Positions 26,353 through 34,597 of a stretch of DNA of 64,000 bases are shown in pieces. Made by a program: the position numbers and the translations under genes. Position 1 is the stretch's first letter; every line of letters starts with the position of its first letter. The DNA lies in contig NZ_JAMZAW010000004.1 of the NCBI RefSeq assembly GCF_024158745.1, positions 186,001 to 250,000 on the forward strand, in the 5' to 3' direction. The stretch is from Paenibacillus tyrphae (GTDB taxonomy: Bacteria; Bacillota; Bacilli; Paenibacillales; NBRC-103111). The notes under the pieces are model-generated. The model saw only the letters and a list, made by a program, of their open reading frames with translations, was not told the DNA's origin and ran no database searches.

Positions 26353-27474
26353 CTATTCGCTCGGCTCCGCATACTTCGGGTACCCGATCAGGCACAAGTC
26401 GTCGCCGAACGTCTTGACCTGCATGTGCTCCAGCCGAATCGCCTCACGCATTTGCCCGAAGCCGGCGAAGTCGAAGTTCGCCGGCGCCAGCGCGCCGCCA
26501 CCGATGATCTTCGGCGCGAGGAAGAGCACGAGCTTGTGGGCGAGCCTACGCTCCAGCAGCGCACCGCTCAGCTTGCCGCCGCCTTCCACGAGCAGCGAGC
26601 CGATCTCGCGCTCGCCGAGCCGCGCCATGGCGGCGTCCAGATCGACAGCGGGGCCCGGCCCGCAGTCGACGATCTCTACGCCGCGCGCTTCGAGCTCGCG
26701 GCGGCGCGCCGCCGGCGCCTGTTCGGTCGTGAGCACGACCGTTGGCGTAGCCCCGTCCCGCACGAGCTTCGCCTCGTGCGGCAGCCGCAGCGTCGAGTCG
26801 ACGACGACGCGGATGGGGTGCAGACCCGGCACGGGCAGCCGGGTCGTCAGAGACGGGTCGTCGGCCAGCACGGTGCCGATGCCGACCATAATCGCCTGAT
26901 GGCGATGGCGGAGCGTATGAACGTAGGCTCGGGAGGGCTCGCCCGTAATCCACTTGCTATCGCCCGTCCTTGCGGCGATTTTGCCATCTAGCGTGCTGGC
27001 CGATTTGACGGTGACGAACGGCCGCCGGGTGACGATGAACGTATTGAACGCTTCGTTCAAAGCGTTCGCCTCCCGCTCCAGCACCCCTTCCGTCACCTCG
27101 ATGCCGCTCGCCCGAAGCCGGGCGATCCCGCTGCCCGCCACAAGCGGATTCGGGTCGGTCGCCGCAACGACGACTCGCTTGACGCCTTCGCGGATCAGCC
27201 GGTCGCTGCACGGCGGTGTCTTTCCGAAGTGGCTGCACGGCTCCAGCGTCACGTAGGCCGTAGCGCCCGCCGCTTCGCTTCCCGCCATGTTCAGCGCGTG
27301 AACTTCGGCATGCGCTTCGCCCCGCTTCAGGTGGGCGCCCATGCCGACAATACGTCCTTCCTTGACGATGACGCAGCCGACGACCGGATTAATGCCCGTC
27401 TGTCCTGCCGCCGAAGCAGCCAACTGCAAAGCCAGATTCATGTAATACTCGTCGTTCAGCAACCTCACAGTCAA
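26353..27474 (-). CDS. ribD: Bifunctional riboflavin deaminase/reductase RibD
   Basis: Deaminates and then reduces the pyrimidine intermediate of riboflavin synthesis. The 373 residues have an N-terminal deaminase with zinc motifs GEAHAEVHAL and LEPCSHFGKTPPCSD, and a C-terminal reductase (VTVKSASTLDGKIA...EGGGKLSGALL). First gene behind the FMN riboswitch. The 26546-26953 part is strikingly rich in GC, with very G/C-biased third positions compared with its neighbours. Confidence 0.96.
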   Translation of the reverse strand: MTVRLLNDEYYMNLALQLAASAAGQTGINPVVGCVIVKEGRIVGMGAHLKRGEAHAEVHALNMAGSEAAGATAYVTLEPCSHFGKTPPCSDRLIREGVKRVVVAATDPNPLVAGSGIARLRASGIEVTEGVLEREANALNEAFNTFIVTRRPFVTVKSASTLDGKIAARTGDSKWITGEPSRAYVHTLRHRHQAIMVGIGTVLADDPSLTTRLPVPGLHPIRVVVDSTLRLPHEAKLVRDGATPTVVLTTEQAPAARRRELEARGVEIVDCGPGPAVDLDAAMARLGEREIGSLLVEGGGKLSGALLERRLAHKLVLFLAPKIIGGGALAPANFDFAGFGQMREAIRLEHMQVKTFGDDLCLIGYPKYAEPSE

Positions 27475-27509
27475 TTGACGCAGCCTCCTTCTCCCTGATT
27501 AGCTTGCCG

Positions 27510-27552
27510 GAAAATGCGAAAAAGCCCTCTTTTTGCTTAGCAAAAAGGGGCT
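27510..27552 (-). terminator. Second terminator in the rib leader, just before ribD
   Basis: Arms AAGCCCCTTTTTG / CAAAAAGAGGGCTT with loop CTTAG (27522-27552), followed on the minus strand by TTTTTCGCATTTT. Ends 36 nt before the ribD start. Confidence 0.7.
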
Positions 27553-27653
27553 TGTGAGAAGCGTCGCGTTCAGGTAAACAAACGCAGGCGGAATCCCTTG
27601 CAGCGATAGATCGCAATGCCATGCATGCCACTAACGCGCGTCGATGCATGCCT

Positions 27654-27691
27654 AAAAAAACCTTGCTCCATGTCCGAAGACACGCGGCAAG
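27654..27691 (-). terminator. First terminator in the rib leader, after the FMN aptamer
   Basis: On the minus strand CTTGC..GTGTC-TTCG-GACAT..GCAAG followed by TTTTTTT (27654-27660). The UUCG tetraloop and seven-T tail are typical of a strong intrinsic terminator. It begins 92 nt after the aptamer. Confidence 0.7.
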
Positions 27692-27783
27692 AAGACATGC
27701 TTGAACAGACACACCTGTGGCATGTTGAGTATGTGAAATAACGCACATACGCACGCAGACAGTCTATCGTCGATTCCGCTTTC

Positions 27784-27936
27784 CCTTCTCCCATCCAGAC
27801 TATACTGTCGGTCTCGGAATTGCACCGAGTCCACCGGCAACCAGAAGCTGGCTGCACGGGTCACGGACTGAGTTCGGCCGAAAACAAATCAGCCGAAACA
27901 TCACCGCCGGTAGGGAATTTCACCCTGCCCCGAAGG
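27784..27936 (-). promoter_or_regulatory. FMN riboswitch (RFN element)
   Basis: Conserved FMN aptamer on the minus strand. It opens with CTTCGGGGCAGGGTGAAATT (27936 downward), continues CCCTACCGGCGGTGAT, and closes with GACCGACAGTATAGTCTGG and ATGGGAGAAG near 27784. These blocks match the RFN element upstream of ribD in Bacillales. FMN binding would favour termination in the leader and lower rib operon expression. Confidence 0.95.
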
Positions 27937-27989
27937 TAAGCTGTATGAACTTATGGTCTACCAGAAAAACATACCTAGCATTGATTGCA

Positions 27990-28018
27990 ATAGTACCATC
28001 GCGAAGTGAAAATTGCAA
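27990..28018 (-). promoter_or_regulatory. Sigma-A promoter of the rib operon
   Basis: TTGCAA (28018-28013) and TACTAT (27995-27990) separated by exactly 17 nt, about 50 nt before the RFN element. Confidence 0.7.
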
Positions 28019-28146
28019 GCGCGGTCTTTTTGCTTTTTTCGGGGCCGGAGGCCCGCTTTCGCTCGCTTTATAACATTCGCCGGGACTAGCCGGTTATGTC
28101 CAACATAAAGTAATAGGGAAAATAAACGAAAGGGAGGACCGAGCGA

Positions 28147-28188
28147 ATGAACCGGACGCTTGTAAAAAAACCTATAAGCACAAGGTAG
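28147..28188 (+). CDS. Possible 13-residue peptide
   Basis: ATG at 28147 preceded by AAAGGGAGG, encoding 13 residues, basic and without hydrophobic run (MNRTLVKKPISTR). It lies in the 250-nt stretch between the rib promoter and the ppiB terminator. Only the good ribosome binding site supports it; it could be chance or the remnant of a longer gene. Confidence 0.25.
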   Translation: MNRTLVKKPISTR

Positions 28189-28221
28189 GCAAAAATCAGT
28201 TCGTCAAGACATCACTAATTA

Positions 28222-28267
28222 AAAAACGCCGAAACCCCGTAGTTCATCAGGGGATTCGGCGTTTTTC
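28222..28267. terminator. Bidirectional terminator downstream of ppiB
   Basis: Arms AACGCCGAA(A)CCCC / GGGG(A)TTCGGCGTT with A/T runs on both sides (28222-28267). Serves ppiB on the minus strand. Confidence 0.85.
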
Positions 28268-28296
28268 CGCATCAAGCACAGCAAACAGGAAACCGA

Positions 28297-28728
28297 TTAA
28301 GCTTCCACGATTTGAACGGATTCCATTTTGTCACGGCCTTTGAATGCATCGACATGCTCCATGCCTTTGACGACTTTCCCGAATACGGTATGCTGACCGT
28401 CCAAGTGAGGCTGCGGCTGGTAGCAGATGTAGAATTGGCTGCCGCCGGTGTTTCGGCCGGCATGCGCCATGGCAAGCGTTCCGCGTTCATGCTTGTTCGG
28501 GTTGATCTCGCAGTTGATCGTATAGCCCGGGCCGCCGGTGCCTGTGCCGTGCGGGCAGCCGCCTTGCGCTACGAAGCCCGGAATGACACGGTGAAACACG
28601 ACTCCGTTGTAGAAGCCTTCGTTTGCAAGCTTTTCAAAGTTCGCTACCGTATTCGGCGCGTCTTTCTCGAACAAATCGAGCACGATCTCGTTGCCGTCGG
28701 TCATTTTAATAATCGCCTGTTTTGCCAT
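28297..28728 (-). CDS. ppiB: Peptidyl-prolyl cis-trans isomerase (cyclophilin)
   Basis: Cytoplasmic cyclophilin of 143 residues, assisting proline isomerisation in folding. Typical motifs [13 protein letters not shown] (catalytic Arg), [19 protein letters not shown] and [15 protein letters not shown]. No signal peptide. Located between lysA and the rib operon as in B. subtilis. Confidence 0.96.
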   Translation of the reverse strand: MAKQAIIKMTDGNEIVLDLFEKDAPNTVANFEKLANEGFYNGVVFHRVIPGFVAQGGCPHGTGTGGPGYTINCEINPNKHERGTLAMAHAGRNTGGSQFYICYQPQPHLDGQHTVFGKVVKGMEHVDAFKGRDKMESVQIVEA

Positions 28729-28863
28729 AGGACGTACACTCCTTTAATTGCTTGTTCTGCCGGACGCATCCTTTCGCGATGCTCCCGGACAACCCTTCCT
28801 ATTTTACTATGAAAAGCGGCTTCGCACAAATCAGCATCCGCCCCTATCGCTCACACCGACAAT

Positions 28864-28894
28864 AAAAAAAACGCCGGCCACAGGGACCGGACGT
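28864..28894 (-). terminator. Intrinsic terminator of lysA
   Basis: Arms ACGTCCGG / CCGGCGT (28871-28894) then a run of eight T on the minus strand, 14 nt after the lysA stop. Confidence 0.8.
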
Positions 28895-28908
28895 TCTCTC
28901 TCGCTTGA

Positions 28909-30243
28909 TTATAACGTTTTGGCCGTCACTTGCCGCATCCGTTCGGGGACGACATCGTTGCCGAGCAAATGCTCGAACGATTCGCGATTGACCACGATAT
29001 CGGCCTCGCCGTCCTTCACGAAAACGACGGCCGGCCGGCGAATCCGGTTATAGTTGCTCGACATCGCGTAATTGTACGCACCGGTGCAGGCTACGGCGAG
29101 CAGATCGCCCGTGCGCGCCTGCGGCAGGCTGACGTCCCAAATGAGCATATCGCCGCTCTCGCAGCATTTGCCCGCGATGGATACGACCTCTTCGTCCGCT
29201 TCGCTCGCCCGATTGGCGAGCATGGCCTCATACTGCGCTTCGTACAGCGCCGGACGCGGATTGTCCGTCATCCCGCCGTCGACGGCGACGTATTTGCGCA
29301 CACCGGGAATATCCTTGTACGTGCCGATCGTATACAGCGTCGTCCCTGCGTCTCCGACGATACTGCGGCCCGGCTCGGTCCAGATCTCGGGCAGCGGATA
29401 GCCGTTTTGGCCGAATTTCGTTTGGATCGCTTCGGCGATCGAATTCACGTACTCGGCGACAGGCAGCGGCGAATCGCCATCGACATAACGGATGCCGAAG
29501 CCTCCGCCCAGATTGATAACCGGGAACGTCAGACCTAGCTGCTCCCGAATATGGACTGCAAAATCGGCTACTTTATCCACCGCGAGCCGGAAGCCGCCGA
29601 CCTCGAAAATTTGCGATCCGATATGCGAATGAACGCCGAGCAGCTCGATATTCGGCAGCTCCGACGCTTCCTTGACCGCCTGCTCGGCCGCGCCGTTGGC
29701 CAGATCGAAGCCGAACTTCGAATCGGTCTGGCCTGTCGATATATATTCATGCGTGTGAGCATCCACCCCAGGGGTGATGCGCAGCAGAACATTGACTTTT
29801 TGCCGTTTCTCTCCCGCAATGGCATTCAGCATGTGCAGCTCGACGAAGTTATCGACGACGAAGCAGCCGATCTTCGCGTTAACCGCCATCTCAAGCTCCT
29901 GCGGCGTTTTGTTATTGCCGTGAAAATGAATCCGCTCGGCCGGAAAGCCGGCTTCCAGTGCGGTATACAATTCACCGTCCGATACGATGTCCAACGACAT
30001 CCCTTCTTCCTCCACAATACGGCACATCGCCATAACGCAGAACGCTTTGCTGGCATATGCTACCTGAAACCGGAGGCCTGTAGCGCGAAAAGCTTGCACA
30101 AATTCGCGGCAGCGCTGGCGGATCAATTGTTCGTCCATAACATACAGCGGTGTTCCGTAGCGCTCGGCTAAATCGACTGTGTCGCAGCCGCCGATTTCCA
30201 GATGTCCCCTGCCGTTAATCTTGCTGGTGCCGTGTAGATACAT
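28909..30243 (-). CDS. lysA: Diaminopimelate decarboxylase
   Basis: Last enzyme of lysine synthesis, PLP-dependent, 444 residues. The PLP lysine is in VAYASKAFCVMA, the phosphate-binding glycine loop in LGGGFGIRY, and the subunit-interface cysteine in GKCCESGDMLI. ATG at 30243 with GAAGGAG upstream is preferred to an in-frame codon at 30306. It follows spoVAF as in B. subtilis, but a terminator separates the two. Confidence 0.96.
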   Translation of the reverse strand: MYLHGTSKINGRGHLEIGGCDTVDLAERYGTPLYVMDEQLIRQRCREFVQAFRATGLRFQVAYASKAFCVMAMCRIVEEEGMSLDIVSDGELYTALEAGFPAERIHFHGNNKTPQELEMAVNAKIGCFVVDNFVELHMLNAIAGEKRQKVNVLLRITPGVDAHTHEYISTGQTDSKFGFDLANGAAEQAVKEASELPNIELLGVHSHIGSQIFEVGGFRLAVDKVADFAVHIREQLGLTFPVINLGGGFGIRYVDGDSPLPVAEYVNSIAEAIQTKFGQNGYPLPEIWTEPGRSIVGDAGTTLYTIGTYKDIPGVRKYVAVDGGMTDNPRPALYEAQYEAMLANRASEADEEVVSIAGKCCESGDMLIWDVSLPQARTGDLLAVACTGAYNYAMSSNYNRIRRPAVVFVKDGEADIVVNRESFEHLLGNDVVPERMRQVTAKTL

Positions 30244-30316
30244 CTTGTTCGACTCCTTCTCCCCATGAAAAGACATTACTTTTAAAGTACCACAGACAAG
30301 CGCCAAAACACAATAT

Positions 30317-30352
30317 GCAAAACACCCCTCCGAAGCGGGCTTCGAAGGGGTG
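30317..30352 (-). terminator. Intrinsic terminator of spoVAF
   Basis: Hairpin CACCCCTTCGAAG / CTTCGGAGGGGTG (30323-30352) followed by TTTT on the minus strand, directly after the spoVAF stop. Confidence 0.75.
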
Positions 30353-30364
30353 CGAGGAGTGAAA

Positions 30365-32191
30365 CTATTCCTGCCGCTGCGGCTGCCGGGTTCTGTCCTT
30401 CGGCCTCGTCAGACTTAGGCGCGTTTTCATGGACAGAAACGGCGGCCTTACCAAAATGTGCCTCATCGCGTTCATATTGAACGGGATAAACGGCCACAAA
30501 TACGGGGTATTGTACGAGCGCTGCAGCGCCAGCATAAGCAGCAACAAGGTGGAGCCGATGACAAAACCCGGCACTTTGAAAATGGCGGCAATCACGAGCA
30601 GCGCGAGCCGAGAAAGGCGGTTCGCCAAGCTGAGCTCGTAGCTGGGGGTTGCAAACGTACCGACCGCGGCAACCGACAAGTAGAGGATGATTTCGTTTGA
30701 AAACAATCCCGCCTTGACGGCTACATCTCCTACCAAAATTGCCGCCACCAAGCCCATGGCGATCGCGAGCGGCGAAGGCGTATGTACGGCGGCCATCCGC
30801 ATCAAATCGATGCCGAGCTCCGCAATTAGAAACTGGCCGAGCAGCGGGATTTTCCCCGGCTTCTGCGGCCCCAAAAACTCGAGCCCGGCCGGCTTAAGCC
30901 CCGGAGATGTCACGATAAGAAGCCAAAGCGGCAGCAGAAAGATCGATGCGGCGATGCCGATAAACCGCACCCAGCGGAGATAGGTGCCCACAATCGGCGT
31001 CTGACGGTATTCTTCCGCATGCTGCACATGGTGGAAAAACGTCGTCGGCAAAATCATAACCGAAGGGGATGTATCGACAAACACGATGACATGGCCTTCC
31101 AGCAGGTGAGCCGCCACCACATCGGGACGCTCCGAATACCGGACCGACGGATACGGATTCCAGCTTTTTCCGACAATCGCTTCTTCCAGCTGCTTTTCGG
31201 CGAGCGGCACCCCGTCCACTTTCACTTTTTTGATTTTATCGCGGATCGATTCGACCAGCTTCATGTCGCAAATATCTTGAATGTAACCAATGCAAACGTC
31301 GGTCTGCGTCCGTTTGCCGACCTGCGTAATCTCCAACTTCAGCCGCGGGTCCCGCACTCTTCGGCGTACTAATGTAACATTGGTAAGCAGCGTCTCGACA
31401 AAGCCGTCGCGCGAGCCCCGCACGACCCGTTCGAGCTCGGGCTCTTCGGTCGTGCGGGCAGGAAAGCTCTTGGCATCGACCAGCACGGCTTCGTGTTGAC
31501 CCTCAAAGAAAAAGGCCGTGCCGCCCATCGACACATTATCGATCGCTTCCTTCAGCTTGCAGGCCCGCTTCACCTGCACGTGAGGAATCAGCGCCTCTTC
31601 GAACAAGCCGATAATATTGCGGCGCTTGTCCTCCTCCTGTCGATCGGACGGCTCTTCCTCATGGTCCGATCTCCAATTCCGGTAAGGTCTCCGGCGCTCC
31701 TCCCCCGGTTCCCGGTGCCCCGCTTCCCGGCGCACCTGATCGGCATAAGAAAGCCGTTCCAGAATTTCGGTCAGCACAAAATCTTTAATGAACCCGTTAT
31801 AGTAGAAAATCCCCGTTTTTTGCCCGCCGAACACCATTTCGCGAAAGATGACGTCGAAGCTTTTGTTCAAGCCTACTTGCTCTTCCAACTGCCGCTTCAG
31901 ACGGTCGAAATCCTCGGAAATTTTCGTGCTCTCCTTGAGCTCCCGCTCCTCCGCCGTCAATTGCGTCTCCTGACGCATCTTGCGCGACATTCCCGCTTCC
32001 GAATCACCTGATCCGGTATCGCGCTCTCTTCCGTCCTTCGCGGATGGCTCCTCCGGTTCGTCCGCCGACAAGCTGCCGATAATATTGCCTTCCCGGTCAA
32101 CGATCAGCTTATCTTCCTCCGGCGGCTTGAAGCTGCGAAGCTTTTTCGTTTTCCCGCCTATTAATTTCGCACGTTTGATTTGTTTGTTCAC
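30365..32191 (-). CDS. spoVAF: Stage V sporulation protein AF (GerA-family)
   Basis: Forespore inner-membrane protein of 608 residues, related to GerA-type A subunits and needed for efficient germination. Residues 1-110 are hydrophilic and charged; a soluble domain follows (VGLNKSFDVIFREMVFGGQKTG...); the C-terminal 200 residues hold about five membrane segments (from GIAASIFLLPLWLLIV onward). The start is probably the GTG at 32191 with GGGAGGTG and a 6-nt gap; the GTG at 32200 overlaps that site. It follows spoVAB directly. Confidence 0.9.
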   Translation of the reverse strand: MNKQIKRAKLIGGKTKKLRSFKPPEEDKLIVDREGNIIGSLSADEPEEPSAKDGRERDTGSGDSEAGMSRKMRQETQLTAEERELKESTKISEDFDRLKRQLEEQVGLNKSFDVIFREMVFGGQKTGIFYYNGFIKDFVLTEILERLSYADQVRREAGHREPGEERRRPYRNWRSDHEEEPSDRQEEDKRRNIIGLFEEALIPHVQVKRACKLKEAIDNVSMGGTAFFFEGQHEAVLVDAKSFPARTTEEPELERVVRGSRDGFVETLLTNVTLVRRRVRDPRLKLEITQVGKRTQTDVCIGYIQDICDMKLVESIRDKIKKVKVDGVPLAEKQLEEAIVGKSWNPYPSVRYSERPDVVAAHLLEGHVIVFVDTSPSVMILPTTFFHHVQHAEEYRQTPIVGTYLRWVRFIGIAASIFLLPLWLLIVTSPGLKPAGLEFLGPQKPGKIPLLGQFLIAELGIDLMRMAAVHTPSPLAIAMGLVAAILVGDVAVKAGLFSNEIILYLSVAAVGTFATPSYELSLANRLSRLALLVIAAIFKVPGFVIGSTLLLLMLALQRSYNTPYLWPFIPFNMNAMRHILVRPPFLSMKTRLSLTRPKDRTRQPQRQE

Positions 32192-32236
32192 GCCCTTCAC
32201 CTCCCAGTGAATTTTGCTGCGGCGCAGCTTCCGGCA

Positions 32237-32662
32237 TTACTGCACCAGCCCGAGCCAGTCGATCAGCGAGCCGAGCACTTTCCCGAAAATCATCGCCATC
32301 AGCAGCCAGATCATGTACTCTTCCATCCGGATTCTTTTGGCCAAAATCGGCAGCACGTTGATGACCTCGGTCAGCGCCGCCGCAAGCATTCCGACAAAGC
32401 AGCCGGCTAACAGGCCGAGCACCGAGGCGGACAAAGGAAACAGCCGGAACTTCCATTGAAAGAAATCCGTCACCGTAAAAAAAACCGCACCGAGCACGAC
32501 TGCGCCTTCGTATAAGCGGATCGACCGGTACGATCTGCTGATTTGCGCCAGCCTCGGTATGATGTCCAGCACCACTAGAAAAGCAACCATGCCGCTGCCC
32601 ACCGCAAGGCCGCCGGCCAAGCCGACAAAAGCAAGCAGAAATCCGCTCAGCAGTCCGGTCAA
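32237..32662 (-). CDS. spoVAB: Stage V sporulation protein AB
   Basis: Membrane protein of 141 residues with four hydrophobic segments, part of the SpoVA set for dipicolinic acid transport in spores. Recognised by GLAGGLAVGSGMVAFLVVLDIIPRL and length. It starts at a TTG whose last two bases overlap the spoVAA TGA stop, so translation is coupled. Confidence 0.88.
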   Translation of the reverse strand: MTGLLSGFLLAFVGLAGGLAVGSGMVAFLVVLDIIPRLAQISRSYRSIRLYEGAVVLGAVFFTVTDFFQWKFRLFPLSASVLGLLAGCFVGMLAAALTEVINVLPILAKRIRMEEYMIWLLMAMIFGKVLGSLIDWLGLVQ

Positions 32663-33300
32663 GGCGGCGGCTCCCGGTCCGGCGTGCGATTGATTTTGGC
32701 GTATTCCTCGGCGATGACATACTGGTTGACGTTTTCCTGGTACATGAACATTTCCACCTCCAACGGGCTCGGCTCCTCGTTGAACTTTTTCTTGAACAGG
32801 TGATTGAAAAAGACGATCATCCCGATGCCGATGCCAAACGAATATGGAATCTGCAGCAGCAGCGGGCGCTCGGTCTGTTTGCCGGTGAGCAGCCTATAGA
32901 TGCTCCGGTGGACTTCGGCCATGCTGACGTCGGCGTGAAAGTTCATAATGGCCAGACCCGAGCCGATAAAAAGCAGCAGCCACACGAGAACGATGAGAAG
33001 CCTACTGGGAGGGCGCGCTTTACCCGAAATTTCAACCAGCGTGTGCGGTTCGCCGAAATGCTCGATGGTCATGGACGGAAACCGCTCTTTGACTTTGCTC
33101 ACGACCAGCATCATATCGATAAGCAGCAAGCTGCCGTCATGCTCTTCGGGGCGGTACAATTCCAGTTCAAGCAGCTCCGCCTCGTATTCGGGTTCCGTCA
33201 GAAAGACGGCAATATGCCCGAGCCGAATCGGATCGCCGCGGCTGACCCGCATCCGTTTGCGCAATCGGATGTACAGGGACGGAGCGGAAGCACGGTTCAT
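32659..33300 (-). CDS. spoVAA: Stage V sporulation protein AA
   Basis: First gene of the spoVA group, 213 residues. A soluble N-terminal domain (about 1-100, IYIRLRKRMRVSRGDPIRLG type) is followed by two membrane segments (RLLIVLVWLLLFIGSGLAIMN and YSFGIGIGMIVFFNHLF). ATG at 33300 has GGAGG 8 nt upstream. A sigma-G-type promoter lies just upstream, in keeping with forespore expression. Confidence 0.9.
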   Translation of the reverse strand: MNRASAPSLYIRLRKRMRVSRGDPIRLGHIAVFLTEPEYEAELLELELYRPEEHDGSLLLIDMMLVVSKVKERFPSMTIEHFGEPHTLVEISGKARPPSRLLIVLVWLLLFIGSGLAIMNFHADVSMAEVHRSIYRLLTGKQTERPLLLQIPYSFGIGIGMIVFFNHLFKKKFNEEPSPLEVEMFMYQENVNQYVIAEEYAKINRTPDREPPP

Positions 33301-33332
33301 CTCCGAATCCTCCCTTACCATGCATTTAACGG

Positions 33333-33362
33333 TAGTATGAATAATTACGCATGGCGGTAAAC
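33333..33362 (-). promoter_or_regulatory. Sigma-G-type promoter of spoVAA-AB-AF
   Basis: On the minus strand GTTTA (-35, 33362-33358), 18-nt spacer, CATACTA (-10, 33339-33333). The -10 equals the sigma-G consensus CATNNTA; the -35 matches 4 of 5 positions of GHATR. Confidence 0.65.
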
Positions 33363-33482
33363 ATCCCGGACTTTGGCAAAAATTTCACTGGGAGCCGAAG
33401 CATAAAGGAAAGCGGCGTGACAAACAGTAAGGGCAAGAACAAAGATCACCCAAACTTTTCTTTAGAGGAAGGTGTCGAGCAT

Positions 33483-33698
33483 ATGAGAAGAACGGCTTTA
33501 ACGCTCGTAATCATCGGGGCTTTAAACTGGCTGTTGGTCGGATTGTTTCAATGGGACTTGGTTGCCGCCTTGTTCGGAGGCGACGCCCATCGGGTATCTT
33601 CGGGCTTAAGCCGAATTATCTATACCTTGGTCGGTTTGGCAGGGCTGTACTGCATCGCCTTGCTGTTCCGCGACGACGACAGAGCCCGGGCCCGGTAA
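33483..33698 (+). CDS. DUF378 small membrane protein
   Basis: Protein of 71 residues with two membrane segments (ALTLVIIGALNWLLVGLF and IIYTLVGLAGLYCIALLF), the DUF378 layout with its NWLLVG motif. GAGGAAGGTG precedes the ATG at 33483; the in-frame ATG at 33351 lacks a site and would add an unlikely hydrophilic leader. It is inserted on the plus strand between sigF and spoVAA, which are adjacent in B. subtilis. Function unknown. Confidence 0.85.
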   Translation: MRRTALTLVIIGALNWLLVGLFQWDLVAALFGGDAHRVSSGLSRIIYTLVGLAGLYCIALLFRDDDRARAR

Positions 33699-33727
33699 CG
33701 GCAAGGCTGTCCTCAAGAACGCGCCAA

Positions 33728-33758
33728 GAGGACGAGAGCGTTCGCTCGTTCTCTTTTT
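33728..33758 (+). terminator. Terminator of the DUF378 gene
   Basis: Arms GAGGACGAG / CTCGTTCTC (33728-33753) then TTTTT. Confidence 0.8.
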
Positions 33759-33767
33759 AGGCTGCAA

Positions 33768-33814
33768 GAAAAACAGCTCCCCATCGATTCCAGTAAGAGG
33801 AACCTCGGAGAGCT
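33768..33814 (-). terminator. Terminator of the spoIIA operon after sigF
   Basis: On the minus strand AGCTCTCC / GGGGAGCT (33814-33775) with an inner GAGG/CCTC stem, followed by GTTTTTC. Separates sigF from the spoVA transcription unit. Confidence 0.65.
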
Positions 33815-33829
33815 TCTTTAGGCAGCTAG

Positions 33830-34585
33830 TTATTGGGCAATCTGATCCTTGATCGACTGCAAGATTTTTTTCTCGAGCCGCGAGACCTGCACCTGGGAAA
33901 TTCCGAGCCTGCTGGCTACCTCGGACTGCGTCTGATCCCGGAAATATCGGAGATATACGATCAAGCGTTCCCGCTCGTTCAGCGCGCCGATCGCCTCATT
34001 GAGCGCCAGCTTGTCGAACCACTTGTCCCCGCCCTCGTCCGCGATCTGGTCCATCAAGGTGATCGGGTCGCCATCGTTTTCAAAAACGGTTTCATGGATC
34101 GAGGACAAAGGCTTGTTCGCTTCTTGAGCGAAGACGACCTCCTCCGGCGTGATTTGAAGCTCCTCCGCCACTTCCTTGATCGTCGGCAGCCGGCCGTTCC
34201 GTTTCGAAAGCTCGTCCTTCGTCTTGCGGATTTTGTTAGCCAGCTCCTTGAGCGAGCGGCTGACCTTAAGCGTTCCGTCGTCGCGCAGAAAACGCTGGAT
34301 TTCCCCGATGATCATCGGGACCGCATACGTTGAAAACTTCACATCATACGACAAGTCAAACTTATCCACCGACTTGAGCAGTCCGATGCAGCCGATCTGA
34401 AACAAGTCCTCGGCCTCGTAGCCCCGGTTGAGAAACCGCTGCACTACCGACCAGACCAGGCGGATATTGCATTGCACCAGCGTATCTCTGGCCACGGTGT
34501 CGCCGGACTGGCTGAGCGCGATCAATCGTTTGACTTCGCTATCGTCCAAATAGCTGTGTGAGGCGTGCTTCAAATCTACATCCAT
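33830..34585 (-). CDS. sigF: RNA polymerase sigma-F factor
   Basis: First forespore-specific sigma factor, 251 residues. Region 2 (RDTLVQCNIRLVWSVVQRF, DLFQIGCIGLLKSVDKFD, FSTYAVPMIIGEIQRFLRDD), region 3 and region 4 (helix-turn-helix QTQSEVASRLGISQVQVSRLEKK) are all present. It is kept inactive by SpoIIAB. AGGGGTCTG precedes the ATG; 12 nt separates it from spoIIAB. Confidence 0.97.
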   Translation of the reverse strand: MDVDLKHASHSYLDDSEVKRLIALSQSGDTVARDTLVQCNIRLVWSVVQRFLNRGYEAEDLFQIGCIGLLKSVDKFDLSYDVKFSTYAVPMIIGEIQRFLRDDGTLKVSRSLKELANKIRKTKDELSKRNGRLPTIKEVAEELQITPEEVVFAQEANKPLSSIHETVFENDGDPITLMDQIADEGGDKWFDKLALNEAIGALNERERLIVYLRYFRDQTQSEVASRLGISQVQVSRLEKKILQSIKDQIAQ

Positions 34586-34597
34586 GAGATCAGACCC

